Made by a program: the position numbers and the translations under genes
Assembly: GCF_016758255.1 (NCBI RefSeq)
Contig: NZ_QYAD01000001.1
Location: forward strand, 682,001-746,000
Length of the DNA: 64,000 nucleotides
Origin: Leucobacter chromiireducens subsp. chromiireducens
GTDB taxonomy: Bacteria; Actinomycetota; Actinomycetes; Actinomycetales; Microbacteriaceae
Direction: 5' to 3'
Shown here: in pieces, positions 23,195 through 32,027 of the stretch
Layout: each line of letters starts with the position of its first letter
Numbering within the stretch: the first letter of the stretch is position 1
The notes under the pieces: model-generated
Told to the model about the DNA's origin: nothing
Databases searched by the model: none
What the model saw: only the letters and a program-made list of their open reading frames with translations

Positions 23195-23839
23195 CTACGC
23201 CTCCTGGGTGATGCGGTCCTCCGGATTGAGTGCTCGGAACACGAGCCCCGCGAGCAGACCACCGAGCAGCGGCGCGAGCAGGTATAGCCAGAAGTTCGAC
23301 CAGGCGAAGGTGCCGTTGAGCGCGAGCCCGAGCGCGACCGCCGGGTTGAACCCGCCCCCGCTCACCGGCCCGACTGCGAGCGCGCCGACGAGCACCGTGC
23401 CGCCGATCGCGAGGCCGTAAAAGGAATTGTTCGGATGGTCGCGCGAGGTCGCTACGTTGAGCACCACCGTCACCAGCGTGAACGTCACCACAAGCTCAGC
23501 GATGAAGGCGGGCAGCAGTTCGACTTCGACCGCTGCGGTTGCGCGTGGAACAACGAGCGCCGCCAGTGCGACCGCGAGCGCGGCTCCGATCGCCTGGCCC
23601 AGCACGTAGAACGCGAAGTCGCGGAGGCCGAGTGCGCCACGCACCAGGGCGCCGAGCGACACGGCGGGGTTGAAGTGTCCGCCCGAGATATGACCAAATG
23701 CGTAGACCAGCACCATCAGGGCGAGGCCCACCGCAAACGGAGTGAGCGCCCCGGCATTCGCGATCGCGGTGATGATGGCAAACACGAACAAGAACGTGCC
23801 GAGGGTTTCGGCGGCGACATTGCGGACGGCAGTGAGCAC
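23195..23839 (-). CDS. MIP-family aquaporin
   Basis: 214 aa, six hydrophobic segments and both NPA half-helices: GGHFNPAVSLG and GGFNPAVALG. The narrow-pore-type sequence after the second NPA lacks an Asp, which favours water over glycerol. Inner membrane channel. Transcribed ahead of the Fur-family regulator; since aquaporins can pass hydrogen peroxide, a peroxide-linked operon is possible (inference). Confidence 0.9.
   Translation of the reverse strand: MLTAVRNVAAETLGTFLFVFAIITAIANAGALTPFAVGLALMVLVYAFGHISGGHFNPAVSLGALVRGALGLRDFAFYVLGQAIGAALAVALAALVVPRATAAVEVELLPAFIAELVVTFTLVTVVLNVATSRDHPNNSFYGLAIGGTVLVGALAVGPVSGGGFNPAVALGLALNGTFAWSNFWLYLLAPLLGGLLAGLVFRALNPEDRITQEA
23200..23205 (-). promoter_or_regulatory. 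AGGAGG ribosome binding site for Fur gene
   Basis: Perfect AGGAGG within the last codons of the aquaporin gene, 7 bp before CTG 23192. It is the main evidence that the regulator starts at this non-standard codon. Confidence 0.6.
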
Positions 23840-24027
23840 GGGAACAGGCTTTCTCTCGGGCGTGAACCACCCGGCGGAGACCGGAGCGATTCATCAGATG
23901 ATTACCCGTGAACAGTAGCCAGCGGCACGAAACTGGCCGATCGGCGAATTTTCAGCTTGGGATCGATCCCGCTCGAAAGTCGCTCCCGAACTGGGAAAAT
24001 GTTTCCTGAGAGGATGGAAAAGTGCCG

Positions 24028-24774
24028 CTAGTGAAGCGGTGCACTGAACTCAAGGACCAGCGACGCGACGGGCTGGGGGCTCTTGATGATGGCCTCGTGT
24101 CCACGCCCATCGATCTCGTCCATGCGTGAGTGAGGGATTGCGTCGGCTACCTCACGCACCCAGCCTCGCGGGCAGACACGGTCCGTCTCCCCGCGCAGCA
24201 CGAGCGTGGGGGTGGTGAGCCGCGGGCAAATGAGTTCGAGGCGGTGGTGCAACATGAAGCGCAGTTTCGCGATGAACCAGCGGGGGCTGGTGTGGAGGTA
24301 CTCCCAGAGCCCGGTAAAGATGACTTTTGGGGTCTCGCCTGCGAGGTCCTGCAGCATCCGCAGAGACTGCCGTACCGCGGTGCGCTCGTGCCGGTTCACC
24401 GTCGGGGCGATCAGCACGAGGCCGGCCACGAGATCCGGATGGTGGAGCGCGACTTCGGCGACGATCTGCGTGCCCATCGAGTGCCCCACCAGGATCACTC
24501 GGCCGGGAGCCTCCGCCCGGATGAATTGCGCGACCCGCTCGCCGGTCTCCTCCAGGGTTGTCTCGCTGCCCGGCTCAGGGGAGTCCCCGAATCCGGGGAG
24601 ATCGACCGCAAGCACGCGCCCGTGGCCCGCGAGTTCCTCTGCCACTCCGGCGAATGTGACGCGCCCCATGCCGATCCCGTGGATGAGCACAAAGGTTTGG
24701 CCTGCGGGCCCAGGGGTGTCGGTGAACGCCATTTCGAACTCGTCCGTGCGATAGCGCCGTTCCATCCCGCTCAT
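24028..24774 (-). CDS. Alpha/beta hydrolase
   Basis: 248 aa from ATG at 24774, with AGGGTG upstream; longer in-frame extension has low-quality sequence. Hydrolase fold: oxyanion loop LIHGIGMG, nucleophile elbow GHSMG, acid in RGETDRVCP and His in GRGHEAI. Substrate unknown. Divergent from the DUF1648 gene. Confidence 0.88.
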   Translation of the reverse strand: MSGMERRYRTDEFEMAFTDTPGPAGQTFVLIHGIGMGRVTFAGVAEELAGHGRVLAVDLPGFGDSPEPGSETTLEETGERVAQFIRAEAPGRVILVGHSMGTQIVAEVALHHPDLVAGLVLIAPTVNRHERTAVRQSLRMLQDLAGETPKVIFTGLWEYLHTSPRWFIAKLRFMLHHRLELICPRLTTPTLVLRGETDRVCPRGWVREVADAIPHSRMDEIDGRGHEAIIKSPQPVASLVLEFSAPLH

Positions 24775-24874
24775 GCTGTTCACCCTAGCGAACCGAAGCC
24801 CGCGGAGACGCGGGGTGACGCGGGGTGACGGAGGAGACTGCAACCTTCTGAAGTGACTTGCTACGGTGGAGGGG

Positions 24875-25411
24875 ATGAGCGACGCGAGCCCCGAGCAGAG
24901 TCCCGAGACCGGCCCCATCGCGGTGGGCGGATCGCTGGCGCGACCCGCGCGCACGTACACGACCGGGCCCGTCACGCGAACGTTGCGCTGGGTGGCGGTC
25001 GGCATCATGGCCGCCACGATCGTGGCGACGCTCGTGAGCTACCCTCATTTGCCCGAGGAGATTCCCGTGCACTTTGGGATTACCGGGCAGGCCGATGGCT
25101 GGGGCCCGAGGTCGAGCATCTTTCTGGTGCTCGGCATTGGTGCTGCAGTGATTCTCGGCGTGGCGTGGGTGTCGCGTCACCCCGCCTGGTTCAACTACCT
25201 CGCGGTCATCACCGAATCGAACGCGCAGGAGCAGTATCGCAATGGCGAGCAGATGATGGTCGGCGTGCTGTTGTGTTCTTCGGTGCTCTTCGCCGGAATT
25301 CCGCTCAGCACCGTCGCGAATCTGAACTTCGGTTGGCTTGTCGCGGCGGCCGGAATTGGCATGGTGGCTTCGGTGATTGTCGGGATCGCGAGGATGATCC
25401 GCCTCCCTTGA
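24875..25411 (+). CDS. DUF1648 membrane protein
   Basis: 178 aa from ATG 24875 (a GTG at 24866 is also in frame), preceded by GGAGGGG. DUF1648 signature in the first TM region (YPHLPEEIPVHFGITGQADG), four hydrophobic segments in total. Family members sense or transport in the membrane, function mostly unknown. Confidence 0.8.
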   Translation: MSDASPEQSPETGPIAVGGSLARPARTYTTGPVTRTLRWVAVGIMAATIVATLVSYPHLPEEIPVHFGITGQADGWGPRSSIFLVLGIGAAVILGVAWVSRHPAWFNYLAVITESNAQEQYRNGEQMMVGVLLCSSVLFAGIPLSTVANLNFGWLVAAAGIGMVASVIVGIARMIRLP

Positions 25412-25441
25412 TTCGCTCGCGGCGCACCGTGGGGCGGAAAC

Positions 25442-26299
25442 CTACTCGGTGTCGTACGCCGCGAACACAGGGAAGTCGGGCGCCCGGGACTCGAGCGCCT
25501 GCCACTCGCCCAGAAACGCGGCGCGCGCCGCGACCGGCGGCCAAGGCGCCGTGCGTAGTTCAGGCGGAAGTAGCGGGTCTTGCGCGAGCGCGCGATCCAA
25601 TCCCTCGGCGAGCATGAGTGCGCGCGCGGCGACATCGATCGGGCGGTCCGTGCCCGGGTCTGGCGAGGCGAGCACAGCCTCGAGCTCGGCGTAGGCGGCT
25701 ACTGTCGGTGCCGCCGGCCAGAGCCGCTCGGCGATCGCCCGTGCGTCTGCGCAGCCCGGCACCTCGAGGGCTGCGCTCGTTGCGGTCATGAGGAACTCGG
25801 CCACGAGCTCGGGGGTGACCATGTGTTCGAGCTCTGGTCGCAGCTCGTGCGGAGAAACGTACACGCCCGGGACGAGCTGCGCTGCACCCAGCGTGGTGAG
25901 TGCGCCGCGCAGTGCGTCTCGCTCGGCACGTCGCGCCTCGGGCACCGTGAAAGCGTGGATGTGCCACAGCCCATCCCACGGGGCGCTTCCCGCGTCATGG
26001 GCGAACGCGAACGCGAGGAGTCGCGCCTCGAGTCGCACGCGTTCGGCGCCGCTGACGGTGCGCTCGAGCGTGCCGGCCCGGCCGCGTCCGAGCTGACGGA
26101 GCTCACCCACAGCCTGCATGCGCCGGATAGTGAGCCGAACGGTCTGTTCGGAGAGGCCGACTGCAAGCCCGAGGTCGTACACCGTGGCAAGCTCGGCGGT
26201 GCCGGCCGGTGAGAAGCAGCCCTCGATCACCGTGCGTGCTGACACGGCAATTGCGTGCGGGGCCGGGCGATCCTGATCCTGATCCTGATCCGTGATCAC
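25442..26299 (-). CDS. PaaX-family transcriptional regulator
   Basis: 285 aa from GTG at 26299, which overlaps the upstream gene's stop (GTGA). Winged helix at about 20-90 (GLAVGLSEQTVRLTIRRMQA), then the PaaX middle and C-terminal domains (WDGLWHIHAFTVPEARRAER, LVPGVYVSP, PELVAEFLM). The N terminus has an Asp-Gln repeat from tandem ATCCTG units. PaaX proteins repress aromatic catabolism and sense a CoA thioester; no such pathway is in the window. Confidence 0.82.
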   Translation of the reverse strand: MITDQDQDQDRPAPHAIAVSARTVIEGCFSPAGTAELATVYDLGLAVGLSEQTVRLTIRRMQAVGELRQLGRGRAGTLERTVSGAERVRLEARLLAFAFAHDAGSAPWDGLWHIHAFTVPEARRAERDALRGALTTLGAAQLVPGVYVSPHELRPELEHMVTPELVAEFLMTATSAALEVPGCADARAIAERLWPAAPTVAAYAELEAVLASPDPGTDRPIDVAARALMLAEGLDRALAQDPLLPPELRTAPWPPVAARAAFLGEWQALESRAPDFPVFAAYDTE

Positions 26300-26844
26300 G
26301 CCGCGGCCTCCGGAGCGTTGGCGCGCGACGCAGGCGCGTGAGCGGCATCCCCTCGGTGGGGGAGCGACGTTCCCTCCCACGGGTATCCGTGGCGTGTGAA
26401 GGCGGCGGCGATTGCGGTGCGGCCGCCCTCGACGTCGTCGTGGAACAGGACTCGGCCCGCTTCCGACTCGATCCGCACCTTGCCGCCGGTGCGGTACACC
26501 CCGCCGACGAGTTCGCGGGCGATGGTGCGAGCGTCATCCCCCGTCTGCACGATGATGCGCTCGTCACTGATGGTGAGAGTGGCGCTCTCGTGTGTGATGA
26601 CGAGGGCGATCACGAGACCCACGGCGCCCAACACTGCGGGGCGGCCGAACACCATAGCCGGGGCATCAAATGAGGCGAGGAACTTGAGCACGTCGAGGTA
26701 GGGCAGGGGCCAGCTGGCTACGTACTGCAGGAGCCAGGGCAGGACGAATCCGAGGAGCACGCCTGCGCCCACGCAGAACAGCCACACGACCGCCTTGGTG
26801 CCGGGCGTCATCGTGAGCACGGTGGGAGTGCGAGTGTCGGACAT
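26296..26844 (-). CDS. YqeB-like membrane protein
   Basis: 182 aa from ATG at 26844 (GAAAGGG upstream). Two TM helices (AVVWLFCVGAGVLLGFVLPW, PAVLGAVGLVIALVI) followed by a PH-like cytoplasmic part (ATLTISDERIIVQTGDDART, GKVRIESEAGRVLFHDDVEG). Resembles YqeB-family proteins of actinobacteria, of unknown function. Operon with the PaaX-like gene. Confidence 0.72.
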   Translation of the reverse strand: MSDTRTPTVLTMTPGTKAVVWLFCVGAGVLLGFVLPWLLQYVASWPLPYLDVLKFLASFDAPAMVFGRPAVLGAVGLVIALVITHESATLTISDERIIVQTGDDARTIARELVGGVYRTGGKVRIESEAGRVLFHDDVEGGRTAIAAAFTRHGYPWEGTSLPHRGDAAHAPASRANAPEAAA

Positions 26845-27016
26845 GTGGGCCCTTTCGTGTGGCGCGGGGTGAGGTGATTGCCAATCTATCACAATTGACA
26901 CGGTCGTTTAATTCTAGATACTTTGTTGATGTGTCGGGAGGATCTGAGCTCCCACCGAACCAAACGGAGGCGCACAGTGCACAGCTCGTTCCCCGCAGGA
27001 ATCGCTGACTTTCGCG

Positions 27017-28627
27017 ATGGGCAACCCCTCGCAGGATCCCCGGGTGGGCGGTCCGAGCGAGCCGGAGTCGATTGAGATCGTGTCGTTCTCCCCGCTCTGG
27101 GCTGACCGCTACGAGGTACTCGCCCGCGACATCTCCGGAGCGCTCGGCGCAGGAGCCGTAGAGATTGAACACGTCGGCTCCACCGCCGTCCCAGGCCTCG
27201 CCGCGAAGGACGTGATTGATATCGACCTCACGGTCCCGGACCCGGACAATGAGTCCGATTACGTGCCCGCGCTCGAGGCTCTGGGCTATACGCTGCGCGT
27301 GCGCGAACCCGAGTTCGAGGAACACCGCATGCTGCGGCTCGCGTCTCCCCGAGTGAACCTGCACGTGTACGGGCCAAATTCTGCAGAGGTCGCTCGACAC
27401 CGCCTCTTCCGTGATTGGCTGCGAAGGCACCCCGCCGAGCGCGAGCGGTACGCGGACGCGAAGCGCGTCGCCGCGGCCGCGGGAGCTGCGCGGCCCATGG
27501 AGTACAACGCGAAGAAGGCGATCGTGGTGCGTGAGCTCTACGCGCGGGCGTTCGCGGCGAGCGGGATCCCAATCCGCACTCGTGCGCTCGCCCCCGACCG
27601 GCTGCCCGCGCTCCCGGATCAGGTGCTGGAGGGGCCGCTGAGGTGGCGGCCGGTCACGGAAGGAGATGTTCCGCAGCTCGCCGAACTCAGCCGGGTCTGT
27701 GGGCTGCTCGACCATCCCCGGGCGGCGGTCACTGAGGAGCACATCGCGCTGAGCCTCCGGGGAGCGCGGTTTGACCCGGTGCGAGACACGATGATCGCCT
27801 TCGATGCCTCGGGCCGCGCGGTTGCCTACGGGGAGGCTCGGCTGCCCGATGCTGAGCCCGCAGCGGAGACGGGTGGGGAATTGCTCGAGGTGTCGCTTGA
27901 GGGGATGGTGCACCCCGCGCTCCGCCGCCGTGGCGTGGGGCGCGCGCTCCTCGCCTGGCAGGAGGCCCGCGGACGTCAGCTGCTTGCAGAATCGGCAAGC
28001 GCGCTCCCCGCCATGCTGAGTCTCGGCGGCCGTGTGGCACACCCCGGGCTTGCGGCACTCGCGCAGGGAAGCGGATTCGGGCCGGTGCGCTGGTGGTACG
28101 AACTTGAACGCACGCTCGAGGGAGAGCTGCCTCGCCGTGAAGCGCCCGAGGGTGTGCGCCTCATCCCGTTTTCGGACCGCTACTCGGAGCGCACGCGCGC
28201 CGCGGTGAATGATGCGTTCCGTGACCACTTTGGATTCCACCCGATCACTCGTCGGGAATGGGAGGACGAGGGAGCGCTTGCTGAGTTCTCACCGGCGCTC
28301 TCGCGCCTGGCCGTCGCGGGGCGGGGCACGCTGCGCGACCCGCATCGGGTGGTGGGCCTCGCGCTCAGCGAGGTGAAGCGAGCCGAGTTCGCGCTCCGTG
28401 GCGGTCCGTTCGGCTACCTGAGCACGGTCGGAGTGGTGCGCGACTGGCGGGGTCATAGGCTCTCCTCGGTGCTCATTGCCGAGGTGCTTCACGCCTACCG
28501 CGCCGCCGGGCTCGGCAGCGCAGTGCTCGACGTTGACGCAGCGAACCCGAGCGGCGCGCTCGGCATGTACGAACGGCTTGGTTTTGCCGAGCGCGACCGC
28601 TCGGTCACGTACGCAAAGTACTGTTGA
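27017..28627 (+). CDS. GrpB-GNAT-GNAT fusion protein
   Basis: 536 aa. Residues 15-180 are a GrpB/UPF0157 nucleotidyltransferase-fold domain (IEHVGSTAVPGLAAKDVIDI, DLTVP). Residues about 205-370 and 375-536 are two GNAT acetyltransferase domains, each with an acetyl-CoA loop (HPALRRRGVGRALLAWQ; VRDWRGHRLSSVLIAEV). The second resembles the C-terminal half of mycothiol synthase. The fusion may nucleotidylate and acetylate one substrate, such as an antibiotic or small amine; function is unknown. Confidence 0.82.
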   Translation: MGNPSQDPRVGGPSEPESIEIVSFSPLWADRYEVLARDISGALGAGAVEIEHVGSTAVPGLAAKDVIDIDLTVPDPDNESDYVPALEALGYTLRVREPEFEEHRMLRLASPRVNLHVYGPNSAEVARHRLFRDWLRRHPAERERYADAKRVAAAAGAARPMEYNAKKAIVVRELYARAFAASGIPIRTRALAPDRLPALPDQVLEGPLRWRPVTEGDVPQLAELSRVCGLLDHPRAAVTEEHIALSLRGARFDPVRDTMIAFDASGRAVAYGEARLPDAEPAAETGGELLEVSLEGMVHPALRRRGVGRALLAWQEARGRQLLAESASALPAMLSLGGRVAHPGLAALAQGSGFGPVRWWYELERTLEGELPRREAPEGVRLIPFSDRYSERTRAAVNDAFRDHFGFHPITRREWEDEGALAEFSPALSRLAVAGRGTLRDPHRVVGLALSEVKRAEFALRGGPFGYLSTVGVVRDWRGHRLSSVLIAEVLHAYRAAGLGSAVLDVDAANPSGALGMYERLGFAERDRSVTYAKYC

Positions 28628-28643
28628 GCGCAGGGAGGTTTCA

Positions 28644-28967
28644 ATGTCGCACTGGGGAATGTGGCCGGCAGCGCTCTGGCTCATCGTCGTGGGCGTGGCG
28701 TTCGTGCGCTACCTGCGCGTTCTCTACGCCGGTGGGACGCTGAACCATGGTGAGGTGCAACGCGCACGCCAGGCGATGCTCCTGCCCGCGCTGCTGATGG
28801 TCGTGTTGCTCGGGGCGATCGTGCTTGCGACCGACCTGCTGCCGGGCCTCGCCTCCTGGCTGCCGCTTGTGCTGGGCGTGGCCACACTTGCCGGTTCGCT
28901 CTGGGCCCTCGATCGGGGCACGCGTGCGGTGCGGCGCGGCCGCGCGGAGCCGGGCGCCGAGCGATGA
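28644..28967 (+). CDS. Small membrane protein
   Basis: 107 aa from ATG at 28644, with GGGAGG 6 bp upstream. Three hydrophobic segments (ALWLIVVGVAFVRYL, MLLPALLMVVLLGAIVLATD, WLPLVLGVATLAGSLW) and a basic tail. Overlaps the photolyase start by four bases (ATGA). Not recognised. Confidence 0.75.
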   Translation: MSHWGMWPAALWLIVVGVAFVRYLRVLYAGGTLNHGEVQRARQAMLLPALLMVVLLGAIVLATDLLPGLASWLPLVLGVATLAGSLWALDRGTRAVRRGRAEPGAER

Positions 28968-30322
28968 CCACGCTCGTCTGGCTGCGCGACGACCTGCGCA
29001 TCGCCGATCATCCCGCGCTTGCCGCGGCCGCCGAGGACCCCGCGGGCGTTGTGGTGGCCTACGTGCTCGACGAGGAATCCCCGGGTGCGCGACCCCTCGG
29101 CGGGGCGGCCAAGTGGTGGCTGCACCACTCTCTTGCGGCGCTCGGCGATCGCCTCGCCGAGTTCGGCGTGCCGCTCGTGCTGCGGCGCGGACCGGCTGCG
29201 CGAGAGATTCCCGCGCTCGCCGCAGAGAGCGGCGCGGCCCGGGTGCTGTGGAACCGGCGATACGGGGCCGAGCGAGCGGGCGATGCAGCGCTCAAGCTGA
29301 CGCTGCGGGAGAAGGGGATCGCGGCTCACTCATTCACGGGTGGCGTGCTCTTTGAGCCGGGATCCGTGGTCACGGCGCAAGGCACGGGCTACCGGGTGTA
29401 CTCCGCGTTCTGGCGCGCCTGCCTCTCGAACTCGCCGCCCGCTGCGCCGATCCCCGCACCGGCGACGCTGATCCCGGCCAGTGTGCAACCGCGCAGCGAT
29501 GCGCTGGGAGCGTGGGGCCTGCTCCCCACAACGCCCGATTGGGCGGGCGGACTTGCCGCACGCTGGACCCCCGGTGAGGCCGCAGGGGAGGCGCAGCTCG
29601 AGCGCTTCCTGGGCGAGCGGGCACGCCGGTACGCCGCAGAGCGCGACTTCCCAGACGCGGGATCGGGATCAGAGCTGTCACCGTATTTGCGCTGGGGCGA
29701 GCTGAGCCCCCGCACTGTCTGGCACCGGGCGCTCGCCGCCGGGGTGGACGCGGGGATGTTTCTCTCCGAGCTCGGCTGGCGCGAGTTTGCCTGGCACACC
29801 GCGTTCGCGTCCCCTGACCTCCATGAGCGGGGGCTCAACCCGCAGTTCGATGCGTTCCCGTGGGAGCGGGAGCCCGGCGCAGAGCTCCTCGCGTGGCAGC
29901 GAGGTGAGACCGGCTTCCCGCTCGTCGATGCGGGGATGCGTGAGCTATGGGAGACGGGCTTCATGCACAACCGGGCGCGCATGGTGACGGCATCCTTCCT
30001 GACGAAGAACCTGCTCATCGATTGGCGCCTGGGGGAGGCGTGGTTCTGGGACACGCTCGTCGATGCGGACGCGGCGAGCAACCCGTTCAACTGGCAGTGG
30101 GTGGCCGGCTGCGGGGCCGACGCGGCTCCGTACTTTCGCATCTTCAACCCGCTGACGCAGCAGCAGCGTTTCGATCCGAGCGGCGAGTACGTTTCGCGGT
30201 GGGCACCCGAGAGTCTCCTCCTGCCGGAGCTGGTGGATCTCCGTTCGAGCCGTGCACGCGCACTTGCCGCCTACGATCAGGCGCGTGGGGTGGCGCCCGT
30301 GGGCTCCGAGAGGGAACGCTGA
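28964..30322 (+). CDS. phr: Deoxyribodipyrimidine photolyase
   Basis: 452 aa, class I CPD photolyase size. N-terminal antenna domain (TTLVWLRDDLRIADHPALAA), C-terminal FAD domain with SPYLRWGELSPRTVWH, TGFPLVDAGMREL, and NPFNWQWVAGCGADAAPYFR. Repairs UV dimers with blue light. Its last 46 bp overlap the convergent epimerase gene. No other repair gene is nearby. Confidence 0.94.
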   Translation: MTTLVWLRDDLRIADHPALAAAAEDPAGVVVAYVLDEESPGARPLGGAAKWWLHHSLAALGDRLAEFGVPLVLRRGPAAREIPALAAESGAARVLWNRRYGAERAGDAALKLTLREKGIAAHSFTGGVLFEPGSVVTAQGTGYRVYSAFWRACLSNSPPAAPIPAPATLIPASVQPRSDALGAWGLLPTTPDWAGGLAARWTPGEAAGEAQLERFLGERARRYAAERDFPDAGSGSELSPYLRWGELSPRTVWHRALAAGVDAGMFLSELGWREFAWHTAFASPDLHERGLNPQFDAFPWEREPGAELLAWQRGETGFPLVDAGMRELWETGFMHNRARMVTASFLTKNLLIDWRLGEAWFWDTLVDADAASNPFNWQWVAGCGADAAPYFRIFNPLTQQQRFDPSGEYVSRWAPESLLLPELVDLRSSRARALAAYDQARGVAPVGSERER

Positions 30323-31200
30323 ACGGCATCCTCCGCGGTTTCTGAGGTGAACGTGAAGCCGGACGCGAGCAGGGCGGTCGGCGCAACGTTCGCGTCAGAG
30401 AGCAGCAGTGAGTCCGCCGCGGCGCGGCCGAGCCCGAGGCGGAGTGCCCACCGCGGCGCGGGCACGAGAAACGGTCGGTGCAGCTCGCGCGCCAGAGCCC
30501 GGCCGATCTCGTTCGCGCTCGCGGGCTGTGGACCCGCCAAGTTCACGGGGCCGGTGAGGCGGTGCTCGATGATGTGGCGGATGGCGCGCACCTCGTCGGT
30601 GAGTGAGATCCACGGCCAGATCTGGTGGCCGCTTCCGAGTGGTCCGCCGAGGCCGAAGCGCGTCAGCGTGATCATTGGCTTGAGAACGCCCTCGGGGTGC
30701 AGTACCGGCGCCGTTCGAATGAACGCGAGCGGCACGGTGTCGCCGGCCTCGCGCGCCGCGCGCTCCCACTCCACCGTGAGCCCGGCAAGGTAGGTGGTGC
30801 CTGCGCCGCTCATCTCCGTGAGCTGCTCGCCCGGCCGGTCTCCGTAGAACCCCACCGCCGAGGCAGACACTATGAGGGGAGCCTCGTCGCCGAGCTGCCT
30901 CGCGGCCGCCGCGATTGTGCGGGCGGGGCCCAGCCGAGAGTCGCGAAGCTGGCGCTGGTACCGAGGCGTCCACGGCAGCCGCCCGATGCTCGCACCGCAC
31001 AGGTTGACGATCGCAGTAGCGCCGCGGAGCCGCGAAGGATCGAGTGGGGCGTCCCCGGGCCGCCACTCCGTCTCGTCTGAAGAGCGGGGAGCGCGCCTCA
31101 CGAGCCGCTCGACGGCAACTCCGTCGGCTCGGAGTGCGGTGCTGAGCGCACCACCGATCAACCCCGATGCTCCGGCAATGATGACTCGTTCACGCTGCAT
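30277..31200 (-). CDS. TIGR01777-family epimerase (YfcH-like)
   Basis: 307 aa. Rossmann start VIIAGASGLIGGAL, then LRGATAIVNLCGASIG, the YfcH signature VSASAVGFYGDR, and C-terminal DUF1731 (DSLLLSDANVAPTALLASGF). Related proteins are NAD(P)-dependent sugar epimerase-like enzymes of unknown substrate, with links to cell division (SulA-like). Overlaps phr at the 3' end. Confidence 0.87.
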   Translation of the reverse strand: MQRERVIIAGASGLIGGALSTALRADGVAVERLVRRAPRSSDETEWRPGDAPLDPSRLRGATAIVNLCGASIGRLPWTPRYQRQLRDSRLGPARTIAAAARQLGDEAPLIVSASAVGFYGDRPGEQLTEMSGAGTTYLAGLTVEWERAAREAGDTVPLAFIRTAPVLHPEGVLKPMITLTRFGLGGPLGSGHQIWPWISLTDEVRAIRHIIEHRLTGPVNLAGPQPASANEIGRALARELHRPFLVPAPRWALRLGLGRAAADSLLLSDANVAPTALLASGFTFTSETAEDAVQRSLSEPTGATPRA

Positions 31201-31274
31201 GGACCCCTCCTCCGTGCGCGCTGTGGCCGCGGTGCGGCGACGGCGCCCCAGTGACAGCCAGCGTACCCGCGAAT

Positions 31275-31979
31275 CTAGAAGCGGTCATCCAGGATCGCGG
31301 GGAGGACAAGTTCGCGCACGAATGACGCATCGGAGAGGCCGAGCAGGCTGCGTACCATTGCCAGCACGTCGTGCACGGGGATGAGGGTGCCCGCGCCCCG
31401 CGTTGCGGCCTCGTCGCGCGGCACCTCAAGCGCGTCGTCGGTGTTGAGGTTGCCGAGTTGCAGGGTGGTGACCGCGAGATGCTCCGCGCGGTAGCTCTCG
31501 CGCAGTGCATCGGCGATGCCGTTGAGGGCGGTCTTCGACGCTCCGAAAGCGAGCTCCGGGCGCCCGCTGCGGGGCAGGCCCGAGGTCGACCCGGTGAGGA
31601 TGACGCGTGGGTGCCCTGCCGCCAATAGTCGGGGGAGGAGCCGCTGCAGCACCAGCAGCGGCCCGGCCACGTTCGCCGCGAGCAGCCCCAGCGTAGTCTC
31701 GTCGCGCTCCGCCGCGAACTCGTAGGCGTCGCTGAATGCGGCGGGCTCCCAGATCCCTAGGTTGTAGATCACCACGTCGAGCTCAGCCGGAGCACCAGCC
31801 GCAACATCGTCTGCCGCCTGACGAGGGTCGGCGAAGTCGGCGGCGATCCAGCGTGTGGGCGAGCTCGCCTCTGCGGGGAGGCTGCGCGCCACACCCCACA
31901 CTTCGTGGCCATCGGCGTTCAGGCCGTCGAAGAGTGCTCTACCGAGGCCGCGGCTCGCGCCGACAATCAGAATGCGCAT
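31275..31979 (-). CDS. SDR-fold protein lacking catalytic Tyr
   Basis: 234 aa. Cofactor loop GASRGLGRALFDG, NLGIW in place of NNAG, and the catalytic Ser in ILTGSTSG. The expected YxxxK is FGASK (codon TTC, complement of 31545-31547), so the proton-donating Tyr is Phe. Either a pseudoenzyme or an enzyme with altered chemistry. Confidence 0.82.
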   Translation of the reverse strand: MRILIVGASRGLGRALFDGLNADGHEVWGVARSLPAEASSPTRWIAADFADPRQAADDVAAGAPAELDVVIYNLGIWEPAAFSDAYEFAAERDETTLGLLAANVAGPLLVLQRLLPRLLAAGHPRVILTGSTSGLPRSGRPELAFGASKTALNGIADALRESYRAEHLAVTTLQLGNLNTDDALEVPRDEAATRGAGTLIPVHDVLAMVRSLLGLSDASFVRELVLPAILDDRF

Positions 31980-32027
31980 GGCCCACAGTGTGGCACAGGC
32001 GTTGCCTCGGCGGCTGGGATCAGCCCG

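Noticed and set aside
26666-28240. 524-codon minus-strand frame opposite the GrpB-GNAT gene
   Set aside because: Arg/His-rich with no domain; the plus-strand protein has three clear domains.
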